Source: a virus. From it: a stretch of DNA of 21,275 bases. The stretch is taken from positions 1 to 21,275 of IMG/VR virus record IMGVR_UViG_3300044655_001165. The stretch is one strand, 5' to 3'. Positions 1 through 7,275 of this stretch are shown one piece after another. The notes beneath the pieces are model-generated. The model searched no databases and was not told the origin of the DNA. It worked only from the letters and a program-made list of their open reading frames with translations. Position 1 is the first letter of the stretch; the number at the start of each line of letters is the position of its first letter. Both the position numbers and the translations under genes were made by a program.

Positions 1-1
1 A

Positions 2-736
2 CTGCGACAACGATTGCTAGATGAAGTTACCTCTCAAGAACCAGAATATTTTAGAGAAAGTCTAAGGTTGTTCAATCATGACATGCCACATGAAACCAAC
101 CTGTATATTCTCAATCGTAGACTGGCAATTGATGACGAAAGCAATATATTGTTGCGCAGTCATTTGAGAAATCTCAGCGACTGGCGAGTGCCCGGCATGA
201 TTTTGCGACCTGGTCGTGAAAATTTCATTGAAGACATGGTTCCGCTTGATCCTTTGTACCTAGTAGACCATCATGAAGAATTGTTTGAACCCAGTGTGGC
301 AAATTTTACTCCTGAGTATCAACGCAGATTGAGACAGTACGTGGTTAGTGATCGAACTCACGAGGCATACTTTACCAAGTTGCCACAAGGTCAGTTTGGG
401 TTGATATTTGCTTACAATTTTTTCAACTTTAAACCAATTGAAATCATACGTCAATACATAACTGAATTGTTTGGCGTCATGCGGCCAGGTGGTACCTTGA
501 TCATGACCTACAACAACTGTGATCGAGCACAAGGAGTTGGCCTAGTAGAACGTGGGTTCATGTGCTACACTCCCAAAAAACTCATTGTGGCACATGCAGA
601 GTCTGTTGGCTTTGAGTGTGAATTCGAACACGACGGTGCCGGCGATGTCAGTTGGCTGGAGTTCCGCAAGCCTGGAGAGATCACATCCTTGCGAGGCGGG
701 CAGACTCTAGCCAAAATAGTTGCAAATCCACAATAA
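2..736 (+). CDS. SAM-dependent methyltransferase-like protein, 5' end outside window
   Basis: The frame is open to the left edge, so this is the C-terminal ~245 residues of a longer protein. A TTG at position 14 is only an internal candidate start. The visible part holds the pattern GVMRPGGTLIMTYNN at about residues 155-170 from the TTG. This is the typical post-strand-4 region (LRPGG, then a beta strand) of class I SAM-dependent methyltransferases. Just before it, FGLIFAYNFFNF looks like the motif II strand. The SAM-binding GxGxG would lie upstream but is not clearly visible here. The first ~15 residues, with leucines and charged residues, look helical. The substrate is unknown. The gene ends 31 nt before the sliding clamp. 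It could act on a sugar, a protein or a modified base; the sequence does not decide. Confidence 0.6.
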   Translation: MRQRLLDEVTSQEPEYFRESLRLFNHDMPHETNLYILNRRLAIDDESNILLRSHLRNLSDWRVPGMILRPGRENFIEDMVPLDPLYLVDHHEELFEPSVANFTPEYQRRLRQYVVSDRTHEAYFTKLPQGQFGLIFAYNFFNFKPIEIIRQYITELFGVMRPGGTLIMTYNNCDRAQGVGLVERGFMCYTPKKLIVAHAESVGFECEFEHDGAGDVSWLEFRKPGEITSLRGGQTLAKIVANPQ

Positions 737-748
737 ACCCTGTATACT
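720..748 (+). promoter_or_regulatory. sigma70-like promoter for the sliding clamp
   Basis: TTGCAA at 720-725 and TATACT at 743-748 are separated by exactly 17 nt. The -35 matches 4 of 6 and the -10 5 of 6 consensus bases. The -35 lies inside the end of the preceding gene. The short leader that follows runs into AGGAG at 757-761, 6 nt before the clamp ATG. The stretch from the -10 to the SD is almost the same as that in front of queD (11934-11951), which supports a real regulatory cassette. Confidence 0.55.
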
Positions 749-767
749 TTAAACTTAGGAGAAACTT

Positions 768-1490
768 ATGAGAGATTACTTGTTAGACTTGGTAGAACAC
801 ACTTACGACCTTGGTTGTATTGATTTGGTTAAAATTGTTGGTGACACCAGCAAGAGCGAAATTGTTGGCCTGGCGGAAGATTTGAGCGTGGTTATCCGCG
901 GCAACTTCCACAATCCTGTGGCAGACTTTGTGGGCACATTTGGTATGCCTAACTTGGGCAAACTAAAAACTTTGTTGAACTTGCAAGAGTACCGGGAAGA
1001 TGCCAAACTCACTATCACCAAACGTGCTGACGGTGAGCCAGATGGCATCACATTTGAAAACAAAATTGGCGACTTCAAGAACAACTATCGTTTTATGGCT
1101 TCGGGCATTGTAAACGAAAAGTTGAAGACCGCCAAGATTCGTCCTGTGACATGGCACATTGAATTTGAACCTACCAATGCGGCTATTCAACGTCTGAAGT
1201 GGCAGATGAGCGCCAACGCTGAAGAAGCCAACTTCCAGGCCAAAACTGATGGCGGTGATCTCAAGTTTTTCTTTGGAGACCACAGCACACACTCAGGCAA
1301 CTTTGTGTTTCATCCGGGTGTGAGTGGTCAGTTGAAACGTGCATGGTCTTGGCCTGCCAAACAGTTTGTGAGCATCATGGACTTGACTGGCGACAAAAAA
1401 GTACGCATCTCGGATGATGGTGCCGCAGAGATCACCGTAGATTCCGGTCTTGCAGTTTATCAATATCTATTACCGGCACAAAGCAAGTAA
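768..1490 (+). CDS. 45: DNA polymerase sliding clamp (T4 gp45-like)
   Basis: This 240-residue protein is close in length to T4 gp45 (228). Gp45 forms the trimeric ring that tethers the replicative polymerase and, in T4, also activates late transcription. The N-terminal half holds the strand pattern VADFVGTFGMPNLGKLKTLL (about residues 51-70), matching the conserved loop-helix region of the first clamp domain in T4-like aquatic phages. The C-terminal half is strand rich and ends with a Y-x-Y-LLP-type segment. The start has a strong AGGAG 6 nt upstream and its own promoter. The next gene overlaps by TAATG. The clamp-loader genes gp44 and gp62, often next to gp45, are not in this window. The identification rests on pattern memory and not on an alignment. 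Confidence 0.78.
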   Translation: MRDYLLDLVEHTYDLGCIDLVKIVGDTSKSEIVGLAEDLSVVIRGNFHNPVADFVGTFGMPNLGKLKTLLNLQEYREDAKLTITKRADGEPDGITFENKIGDFKNNYRFMASGIVNEKLKTAKIRPVTWHIEFEPTNAAIQRLKWQMSANAEEANFQAKTDGGDLKFFFGDHSTHSGNFVFHPGVSGQLKRAWSWPAKQFVSIMDLTGDKKVRISDDGAAEITVDSGLAVYQYLLPAQSK

Positions 1491-1672
1491 TGGAAACACG
1501 TAAGAGAACATTGGCTCGGACAATAACATACCGTATAGTGGCCACAATCATTACTGCATTTTTTACCGGTATCAGTGCGGCCATCATCTTACATATTATA
1601 TTAACTTCGGTACATTATGTAATGGAACGATTATGGCTAAACATTGAATGGGGTAGAATTGACTCAAGATAA
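1490..1672 (+). CDS. Small DUF2061-type membrane protein
   Basis: This 60-residue protein fits DUF2061, a family of tiny predicted membrane proteins found in bacteria and aquatic phages. The pattern is KRTLARTITYRIVATIITAFFTG, then a second hydrophobic stretch with HIILTSVHYVMERLWLNIEWGR. The two hydrophobic segments (about residues 10-27 and 29-42) would form a hairpin or a single long membrane stretch. The conserved H-Y-x-x-E-R-x-W is at about 42-49. The start codon overlaps the clamp stop as TAATG. The 3' end overlaps the dpdA frame by up to 29 nt. The function of the family is unknown. Placement between clamp and dpdA seems to reflect compact packing, not a shared role. Confidence 0.75.
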   Translation: METRKRTLARTITYRIVATIITAFFTGISAAIILHIILTSVHYVMERLWLNIEWGRIDSR

Positions 1673-3212
1673 CTTAACTGCCAAGCAAAACGACTACGCT
1701 GTGTTCCTTCCGGCAATCAGCGGGTTTTATGCTACATTCATAGGCAAACAAAGAAATGAATCATACGTGGATCCGGCGAGATTGCCTCAGGGTCTTACTG
1801 ATATGGAGCAGCTTAACTGGCTCAACTCCAGCAAGGCTCTTTTCCCTTATAGGTGGTCGCTCTATTCCGGTGGCCACGCTAATCTTGATCTTGCAAAGCA
1901 AGACTGGTCGGAAGACATGGTCCGAACGCGAGAACCCGGCACGTTCATCCTCGGGGATTCAGGCGGTTTCCAGATTGCTAAAGGCCTGTGGGAGGGCGAT
2001 TGGAAAGCCAACTCAGGTTGTGCTAAAGCTCAAAAGAAGCGCGAGTTAATTCTCAACTGGTTGGACAATGTTGCCGACTATGGTATGATTTTGGATATTC
2101 CTACATGGGTGATCCACGATAAGAAAGCGTCGGCGGCCTGTCAAATTACCACGCTACAAGAAGCAGTAGACGCTACCAAGTTCAACAACGAGTACTTCAT
2201 GAAACACCGCAAAGGTGTAGAGAATGGTGGTGCCAAGTTCTTGAACGTGTTGCAAGGCGACAACCATACGTCAGCAGACCAATGGTATGAAACCATGAAG
2301 GAATACTGCGATCCTGTCAAATATCCAGATACGCACTTCAATGGTTGGTCAATGGGTGGACAGAACATGTGTGATGTACATCTAGTGCTTCGCAGACTGG
2401 TAGCACTACGCTATGACAATTTACTTCAAGAGGGCAAACACGATTGGATGCACTTCTTGGGAACCTCCAAACTGGAGTGGGCTGTTTTATTAACTGTAAT
2501 CCAAAGGGCCGTGAGAAAATATGTCAATCCACAATTCACAATCTCGTTTGACTGTGCCAGTCCATTCCTTGCAACAGCAAACGGACAAGTCTACTTTGAA
2601 AACGTGTTCGAACACGATAGCAAATGGTCGTATCGCATGGCTCCTTCAGCCGACGACAAAAAGTATTCCACAGACACACGCAAGTGGGGAACAGGCGTAG
2701 TAGCAGATGGTATCTATCCACGTTGGGAAGATTCACCAATCAGTGATCTACTCAAGATGAAAGATATTTGCATCTACAAGCCAGGCGATCTAAATAAGAT
2801 TGGCAAAGAAGGCAAGACATCTTGGGATAGTTTCTCATATGCTTTGCTCATGGGTCACAATGTTTGGATGCACTTGACTGCGGTACAAGAAGCCAACAGA
2901 CGTTTTGACGCAGGAGAACATCCTGCCATGATGCGCCGCAGTACCGGTGACTATGCTAAGTTTGAAGATATTGTGGAGGCTATCTTTGCCGCACCAGATC
3001 GAGCAACCGCTGAAGCCATTATTGAGACGTACGACACATATTGGATGGAGATTGTGGGCACACGAGGATTCAAAGGCAAGAAGACCAAAAATGCTCGCAC
3101 ACAATTCAATGCGTTGTTTGAATTCGAAGAAACTGAGACTGTACAACCAAATGATGATAGTGTACAATTAGACACATCAGCATTAGATCAATTAGAGCAT
3201 GAACAGACCTAA
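1644..3212 (+). CDS. dpdA: DpdA-like 7-deazaguanine DNA transglycosylase (TGT superfamily)
   Basis: This predicted base-exchange enzyme would swap guanine in DNA for a 7-deazaguanine base, as phage DpdA proteins do. It is 522 residues from the TTG at 1644. TGT-superfamily signatures appear in the right order: GDSGGFQ at 104-110, with D105 as the general acid/base aspartate; LQGD at 203-206; MGG at 237-239; FLGTSK at 271-276; and SFDCASPF at 301-308, with D303 as the candidate nucleophile. The CxCxxC zinc motif of bacterial tRNA Tgt is not seen, as expected for DpdA. The C-terminus is acidic. No ATG precedes the conserved region; TTG at 1659, 5 nt behind GGGG, is an alternative start. The next gene overlaps by 14 nt. 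FolE, QueD and QueE homologues in the window supply the matching base pathway. A tRNA-modifying Tgt is less likely because of the missing zinc site and the divergence. Confidence 0.82.
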   Translation: MNGVELTQDNLTAKQNDYAVFLPAISGFYATFIGKQRNESYVDPARLPQGLTDMEQLNWLNSSKALFPYRWSLYSGGHANLDLAKQDWSEDMVRTREPGTFILGDSGGFQIAKGLWEGDWKANSGCAKAQKKRELILNWLDNVADYGMILDIPTWVIHDKKASAACQITTLQEAVDATKFNNEYFMKHRKGVENGGAKFLNVLQGDNHTSADQWYETMKEYCDPVKYPDTHFNGWSMGGQNMCDVHLVLRRLVALRYDNLLQEGKHDWMHFLGTSKLEWAVLLTVIQRAVRKYVNPQFTISFDCASPFLATANGQVYFENVFEHDSKWSYRMAPSADDKKYSTDTRKWGTGVVADGIYPRWEDSPISDLLKMKDICIYKPGDLNKIGKEGKTSWDSFSYALLMGHNVWMHLTAVQEANRRFDAGEHPAMMRRSTGDYAKFEDIVEAIFAAPDRATAEAIIETYDTYWMEIVGTRGFKGKKTKNARTQFNALFEFEETETVQPNDDSVQLDTSALDQLEHEQT

Positions 3213-3726
3213 ACATGAAAACGTCAACTTCTTTGTAGGCACTGAAGTTGAACGCACACCTGCATTTGGCAAGAAAACTTTGTTTGTTGTGGGCATCCAG
3301 CCCTTGACAGAAATTGTTAGACTACTAGCCGAAAATAATTCGTATACAGATAACACCAAGCATATTGGGCACATCTTCTTTGGCGCCAACCATAGTTTTC
3401 ATCCGGCCAACAGGCTGGAGTGGCAACGCTGGGAAAGCATGATTGAACCGTTCCTACGCGACGGCCACTTGTGTAGCCTGGACATTCCGATCACCCACGT
3501 GGAAGAGTTCAACGATGGTCCACTGTGTGATTACAGAAACTTCGTTCCACAGATTCGAGTAAGCATACCGTATACAAAACTGTGGAATTATAATACAATG
3601 TTAAAAATAGATGACAAAGACTTTGACGCTACCAATCCCGGCGTTTGGTGTCACAGTCTGCACAGCCTAATGAGCCGAAGAACATTTACATCGTGGGACG
3701 ACTACCGTGAGGATTCAACAATCTAA
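3199..3726 (+). CDS. Uncharacterised protein overlapping dpdA
   Basis: I do not assign this 175-residue protein to a named family. It has the features of a conserved soluble enzyme. A strand-like opening with FFVGTEVERTPAFG and TLFVVGIQPLTEI (about residues 11-40) is followed by IGHIFFGANHSFHP (56-69), CSLDIPITHVEEF (92-104) and a terminal segment with KIDDKDF, NPGVWCHSLHSLM and FTSWDDY. Its many conserved-looking His, Asp and Glu residues would suit a metal site. Its ATG lies inside the last codons of dpdA (14-nt overlap), so the two are translationally coupled, and it joins the next gene by TAATG. Inference: it takes part in making, attaching or altering the 7-deazaguanine base. It has no hydrophobic segment or signal peptide. 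Confidence 0.75.
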   Translation: MNRPKHENVNFFVGTEVERTPAFGKKTLFVVGIQPLTEIVRLLAENNSYTDNTKHIGHIFFGANHSFHPANRLEWQRWESMIEPFLRDGHLCSLDIPITHVEEFNDGPLCDYRNFVPQIRVSIPYTKLWNYNTMLKIDDKDFDATNPGVWCHSLHSLMSRRTFTSWDDYREDSTI

Positions 3727-4121
3727 TGGCAACATATCCAGCAATCCTGGGCGCCAAGTCCAGCGCCAAACAACATAGAATGAACACGATCTATGGCAAC
3801 TCTACCGCAGTCAAACCAGCAAGAAAACACCAAACAAAAGGACCTAATATGTTTAAAAGAATGATCAGAGGTTTGATCACCTGGGGCATGAGTGATCGTC
3901 ATGAAGAAGATATCTGTATTCAAGAAAAAGACGAAGTTAGAATCAGTGCCTCGGGCATTAGGTTTGAAGTGTATCGTGCCAATGGCGGCACAGTGATTGA
4001 AACTCGTCGCAATGATCGCCGCACAGGTGACAGCATTTATGAACTGCATGTGATCGCTGGAGATCAAGACATTGGCGCAGAGATTGGAAAAATTATAACC
4101 TTGGAAGCACTAAAATCATGA
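3726..4121 (+). CDS. Small uncharacterised protein with two possible starts
   Basis: A 131-residue frame starts at the TAATG junction with the gene upstream. A second ATG at 3849 has a better ribosome site (AAAGGA at 3837-3842, 6 nt spacing) and would give a 90-residue product beginning MFKRMIRGLITWG. The first 41 residues are basic and low in hydrophobic residues, resembling a linker or tail. The body after residue 42 has alternating charged and hydrophobic residues (ICIQEKDEVRISASGIRFEVYRANG), which suggests a small beta-rich domain. An ILEVIRANGG-like strand and an acidic/hydrophobic C-terminus follow. It ends by ATGA overlap with the next gene. No function can be named; it may be part of the dpdA-linked group by position only. 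Confidence 0.6.
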   Translation: MATYPAILGAKSSAKQHRMNTIYGNSTAVKPARKHQTKGPNMFKRMIRGLITWGMSDRHEEDICIQEKDEVRISASGIRFEVYRANGGTVIETRRNDRRTGDSIYELHVIAGDQDIGAEIGKIITLEALKS

Positions 4122-4576
4122 ACCAACGAGATCAAGCATTAACAGAACAGCGTGAGCGAATCATGAGCCAGGCAGAACGTAAAATTTGGGTCACGTTCCG
4201 CAAAGAGGGGATTCACAAGTATCCTGCGGCAGCAACAGACCCTTCACTAGCAACAGGAGATGAATATGATGTATCGTTTTTGGCCAGCCCTCATCGCCAT
4301 ATTTTTCATTTCAGGGTTTGGATTGACGTATTCCACAACGACCGAGATGTGGAATTTATACAATTCAAGCGATGGCTCGAAAAACTGTATCATAGCGACC
4401 AAGGTGTATTGTCGCTAGATTACAAAAGTTGTGAAATGATTGCTGACGATCTGTATCTACAGATTGCCGCAAAGTATCCCGACCGTGCGGTCTGGATTGA
4501 GGTGGCCGAAGATGGTGAGAACGGTGCCTTGATCAAGTATGAACTTTCTCGCCCTAGTCTGTCAATTAAAATTTAA
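4118..4576 (+). CDS. Predicted tunnel-fold (QueD/PTPS-like) protein lacking the catalytic cysteine
   Basis: This 152-residue protein reads like a tunnel-fold (T-fold) domain, the fold of QueD, FolE and QueF. The match is positional. IHKYPAA (H33) stands where the first zinc His of QueD lies. HRHIFHFRV (59-67) matches HGHSFxVRL, giving H59 and H61. VEFIQFKRWL (78-87) matches the V-x-D-F-x-x-L-K pattern. SCEMIADDLYLQI (104-116) matches the TSExLAxWI helix. WIEVAEDGENGALIKY (126-141) matches the strand with the substrate-binding Glu (E128). No Cys is found where QueD has its catalytic Cys; the only Cys is C105. So it may bind a pterin or deazapurine and metal without QueD chemistry. The true QueD is encoded at 11960. 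It overlaps the preceding gene by 4 nt. A second start at 4163 is possible. The fold call is inference from patterns. Confidence 0.55.
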   Translation: MNQRDQALTEQRERIMSQAERKIWVTFRKEGIHKYPAAATDPSLATGDEYDVSFLASPHRHIFHFRVWIDVFHNDRDVEFIQFKRWLEKLYHSDQGVLSLDYKSCEMIADDLYLQIAAKYPDRAVWIEVAEDGENGALIKYELSRPSLSIKI

Positions 4577-4587
4577 GAGGAATCACA

Positions 4588-4812
4588 ATGGCCAAGCCCA
4601 TTATCAAATCTAATCCCCGTGTTGCTGAGATCTTTGATCATCTCGAGATGTTCTTGGAGTTCTGCCAGGACTATGGTTACCGCTACAACGAAGCGGACCT
4701 GTATAACTTCAAGAGTTATGCATGGCAACAATTCAACAAGTACTCACAAGGCAAGAATGCCAAGAACATGTGGAGCGAGGACACACGTAGGCTAGCAGGA
4801 TACCGTACATGA
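4588..4812 (+). CDS. Small uncharacterised phage protein (74 aa)
   Basis: A good Shine-Dalgarno (AGAGGA, about 8 nt before the ATG) supports this start, and the reading frame ends with an ATGA-type overlap with the SDR gene. The protein is soluble and rich in aromatic and charged residues (FLEFCQDYGYRYNEADLYNF, then YAWQQFNKYSQGKNAKNMW). It is predicted mostly helical. The pattern of a short helical domain followed by a basic, Asn/Lys-rich stretch recalls small conserved proteins of T4-like aquatic phages, but I cannot name the family. There is no membrane segment or Cys motif. Confidence 0.65.
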   Translation: MAKPIIKSNPRVAEIFDHLEMFLEFCQDYGYRYNEADLYNFKSYAWQQFNKYSQGKNAKNMWSEDTRRLAGYRT

Positions 4813-5381
4813 AAATTGCTATCACAGGTCACACCAAAGGTCTTGGTGCTGAATTAGTTAAACTACTAGAGCCCGAACATGAAATTGTAGGCTTTAGTAG
4901 AACTAATGGTTATGATATTGAACAGCCAGGTACAATCGAACGTATTGTCAACGAAGTTGGCGATTGTGATATTTTTATCAACGGTGCTAAATGTTGGTGG
5001 AGTCAAATTGACATGTTCTCCAAGCTATTGCTAGATTGGCAAGGCAAAAAGAAACGTATTATCAATGTTGGTAGTCATGTCACCGTTTGGAACTACAAAA
5101 CAGACCGTCCTAACTTTCCAAAGATCAGTGCAAACCATTATGTAGCATACAAGACTGCACTCAAGGCGGCCAGCTATCACGCTTGGGAAAATAATGAATG
5201 GCCACTAATACATTTGGTACAACCAGGGCCGTTTGTTAATACTGGGTTTAAACCGTATCCAGATCGTACATGGATGGAAACCGAACAGGTTGCAAAAGCC
5301 ATAGTAGATAGTATAATCAATAGTGAATTGTTAGTGATGGAACTGACCATCCGTTCATACCCAAAGGAACCAAATGCGTAG
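4809..5381 (+). CDS. Short-chain dehydrogenase/reductase (SDR)
   Basis: This NAD(P)-dependent oxidoreductase of the SDR superfamily is 190 residues, shorter than the usual ~250. The cofactor loop reads TGHTKGLG (6-13), matching TGxxxGxG. DIFINGAK (54-61) is the NNAG-like strand. NVGSH carries the catalytic Ser (S89), and YVAYK (111-115) gives the YxxxK pair. QPGPFVNTGF (about 138-147) is the PG segment after the active site. The substrate loop is reduced, which explains the short length. Its neighbours are sugar enzymes, so a nucleotide-sugar or surface-glycan role is possible, but nothing in the sequence fixes the substrate. The stop codon overlaps an ATG at 5374 that opens a nine-codon relic reading frame. 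Confidence 0.85.
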   Translation: MKIAITGHTKGLGAELVKLLEPEHEIVGFSRTNGYDIEQPGTIERIVNEVGDCDIFINGAKCWWSQIDMFSKLLLDWQGKKKRIINVGSHVTVWNYKTDRPNFPKISANHYVAYKTALKAASYHAWENNEWPLIHLVQPGPFVNTGFKPYPDRTWMETEQVAKAIVDSIINSELLVMELTIRSYPKEPNA

Positions 5382-5400
5382 ACTATTTTACATGGGCTAA
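5374..5400 (+). pseudogene. Nine-codon relic that resembles the start of the downstream glycosyltransferase gene
   Basis: The ATG here overlaps the SDR stop in the same compact way as true genes in this window. It encodes only MRRLFYMG before a stop at 5398. The glycosyltransferase at 6073 begins MRKLYYMG. The two DNA stretches agree at 20 of 27 positions, including an 11-nt identical run (TACATGGGCT plus the preceding base context). The simplest reading is that the SDR gene was once followed directly by the glycosyltransferase and that the 5405-6076 gene was inserted between them, leaving the old gene start behind. A weaker likeness to MRRLFTFG at 15310 keeps an SGNH-hydrolase origin open. 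Confidence 0.4.
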
Positions 5401-5404
5401 TCTG

Positions 5405-6076
5405 ATGAAGCACCAGCTCTCAGAAATAGAAGTTTCACAAAACTTAACTTGGCAATCAGCTCGAGTAGATAGTTTTCTGCAGGACTTTGACTGCGGGCCT
5501 CCACAATCCACAAGAGATTTTGTACCGCAATGGTATAGAGAACTCAAAGGCGATCTCTCTACCTATCGAGATGACAGCTGGAGATACAATTACACTGCTA
5601 GATACTGCAAGGGTCTACAAGGTCTGCGTAATGTGGGCTGGACTATTCCTTTACCTGTTGACATTACCTCTGAACAAAATGCAATCAGCCGTCGGATAGC
5701 AGTACCAGAAATGTTGTATGGCACAATGTGGAATGACAAAGATGCCAACAACGAACATGTTTGGGATCTTACTATAATATTTTGGCCATGGCGAGCTCGG
5801 TTAACCAAAGGTTGGCAGATGATGACCACTGCTTATCATTTGGATTGGTCTCCCGATTGGTTTAGTTTTGCTGGCATGCCTCCGGCAAACTACAGTATCA
5901 ATACAGATAAAAATGGCATAGGTAACATGTATCAGTGGGAGCAACCACTTGACACTGAGAACTATGACTATTATAATATAGAAACTGTGCATGCCTTTCG
6001 TCGAGGAACATGCATACCAAAAGACGCTGTAACTTTTAGTTTAACGATAATACCACTAGAACAAGGAAATCAATGA
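5405..6076 (+). CDS. Uncharacterised ~220-aa phage protein, probably an inserted gene
   Basis: This 223-residue soluble protein is very rich in Trp and Tyr. The N-terminal part has FVPQWYRELKGD (about 39-50), followed by a Cys-containing segment CKGLQGLRNVGWTIPLPVDI (about 68-87). That layout recalls an uncharacterised family found in aquatic phages and bacteria near glycan genes (PeWY..., Cys, GY/GW-xIPLP-D). The middle has WDLTIIFWPWRARL and the end is beta rich (DAVTFSLTIIPLEQG). No catalytic motif is recognisable. The start is weakly supported: no good SD is seen, and the ATG follows the relic reading frame at 5374-5400 by 4 nt. The end overlaps the glycosyltransferase by ATGA. The relic suggests that this gene arrived later than its neighbours. 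Confidence 0.65.
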   Translation: MKHQLSEIEVSQNLTWQSARVDSFLQDFDCGPPQSTRDFVPQWYRELKGDLSTYRDDSWRYNYTARYCKGLQGLRNVGWTIPLPVDITSEQNAISRRIAVPEMLYGTMWNDKDANNEHVWDLTIIFWPWRARLTKGWQMMTTAYHLDWSPDWFSFAGMPPANYSINTDKNGIGNMYQWEQPLDTENYDYYNIETVHAFRRGTCIPKDAVTFSLTIIPLEQGNQ

Positions 6077-7275
6077 GAAAACTATACTACATGGGCTTGG
6101 AAAGTTATGAAGCCCGTTACACACTACAACTAACAGAATGGAACCGACGTGTGTTTGATCGTCGTGGCCTTGACGTTGTGTATGTGCCTGGCACCACTAT
6201 TGACAATACACAAGCCATATCAGTTGGTCAGGTGTTAGACGCACATGGTCGCAGTTACTTTGGCATGAGCCAGATGATGAACTTGGTTCAGCTCATGAAG
6301 AACGGTGAGGTAACAGGCGAGGACGTGGTGTACTTTGAAGACATGTTCCAACCTGGCATTGAGTCATTGCCTTATATCATGGATCAGATTCCCCAGTCTC
6401 AACGTCCTCAAGTATGGGTACGTTGCCTAGCACAGGCCATTGACCCCGATGACTTTGTGCATGTCTGGGGCATGGCAGGATGGATGAGTACATATGAAAA
6501 GATGGTTAATCACTTTGTTACGGGGGTTCTTGCTACCAACGAGGAGATGGTTGCCCATATGCGAATCGCTGGGTGGACTGCTCCGATCTACAACATTTCC
6601 GGCCTTGCATTTGGAAAAACAGAAGTTCTTGAACGTATTGGTGGTGCAGGGAACATCACGCCGTTTGATTCCCGTCCGCGGAGGGTGGGTTTCGCAGCTA
6701 GGTTCGATCAAGAGAAACAACCTGGCTTCTTTATGGACCTCATTGAAATGTACGGTGAACTCACCAGCGAACCTTGTGAGTTTGCAATATACAGTGGCGG
6801 ACCTCTCAGATCCAACAATCCAGAGTATATTGTTCGTGCCCGCCGTATGGAGGCAGAGGGGCAACTCAAAATCTACGACAACATAAGCAAGAATGAATAC
6901 TACGCCCATCTTAATGATACTCGTGTTCTCTTTAATTGTGCTCTTCAAGACTGGGTATCTAACACTGTATCCGAAGCCGACACTTTGGGGTGCAATGTTC
7001 TTTATCCTGCATATCGCAGTTTTCCTGAAACTTTTGCAAATGATCCTAACAGATTATATGTACCTTGGAGCATAGACGATGCCTATCACAAAATGTGTAA
7101 TCTTTTGCAGACTCCTCATCACAACATGGGGCTTATTAGTAATTGGAACAATGGGACTGTTGATCGGATTGTTGATATTATTACCGGTCAAGGTACTCAG
7201 TGGGATCGTTCGGGGCCTCGCTACCGAGATCATGTTCCGCATGAAAAATATCAAGTGGTTAAGATAGAAAAATGA
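6073..7275 (+). CDS. GT-B fold glycosyltransferase
   Basis: This 400-residue protein has the two-domain layout of GT-B enzymes (GT4-like), which transfer a sugar from a nucleotide-sugar donor. The second Rossmann domain opens with RRVGFAARFDQEKQPGFFMDL (about 201-221), the usual start strand plus basic loop. It contains FAIYSGGPL and, at about 298-318, NTVSEADTLGCNVLYPAYRSFPE. This matches the acidic donor-binding loop (E-x-x-x-G) followed by the proline-rich turn. The N-terminal domain has VVYFEDMFQPGIESL. No membrane segment is visible, so it should be cytoplasmic. Candidate acceptors are a glycan, a phage protein or a modified DNA base. GalE, an SDR and aminotransferase-like genes nearby suggest a sugar-nucleotide supply. 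Overlaps: ATGA with the gene before, 4 nt with the gene after. Confidence 0.78.
   Translation: MRKLYYMGLESYEARYTLQLTEWNRRVFDRRGLDVVYVPGTTIDNTQAISVGQVLDAHGRSYFGMSQMMNLVQLMKNGEVTGEDVVYFEDMFQPGIESLPYIMDQIPQSQRPQVWVRCLAQAIDPDDFVHVWGMAGWMSTYEKMVNHFVTGVLATNEEMVAHMRIAGWTAPIYNISGLAFGKTEVLERIGGAGNITPFDSRPRRVGFAARFDQEKQPGFFMDLIEMYGELTSEPCEFAIYSGGPLRSNNPEYIVRARRMEAEGQLKIYDNISKNEYYAHLNDTRVLFNCALQDWVSNTVSEADTLGCNVLYPAYRSFPETFANDPNRLYVPWSIDDAYHKMCNLLQTPHHNMGLISNWNNGTVDRIVDIITGQGTQWDRSGPRYRDHVPHEKYQVVKIEK

Noticed and set aside
4118-4576. QueF-like nitrile reductase (E-x-x-x-F-K-x-W-L resembles ESKSLKLYL)
   Set aside because: The active-site Cys and the Lys-rich motif of QueF are missing; the His and Glu order fits QueD/PTPS better.
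5374-5400. Functional nine-codon leader peptide for the gene at 5405
   Set aside because: No regulatory hairpin or codon bias is seen; the likeness to the downstream gene start makes a relic the simpler view, though a coupling role is not excluded.
6494-6886. Alternate + frame inside the glycosyltransferase gene
   Set aside because: It is rich in Arg/Leu/Ser with no motif, and the GT-B frame covers it completely.
6427-6948. Long open frame on the - strand inside the glycosyltransferase gene
   Set aside because: It lies wholly within a convincing + strand GT-B gene, has no RBS context and no recognisable motif; all other genes here are on the + strand.
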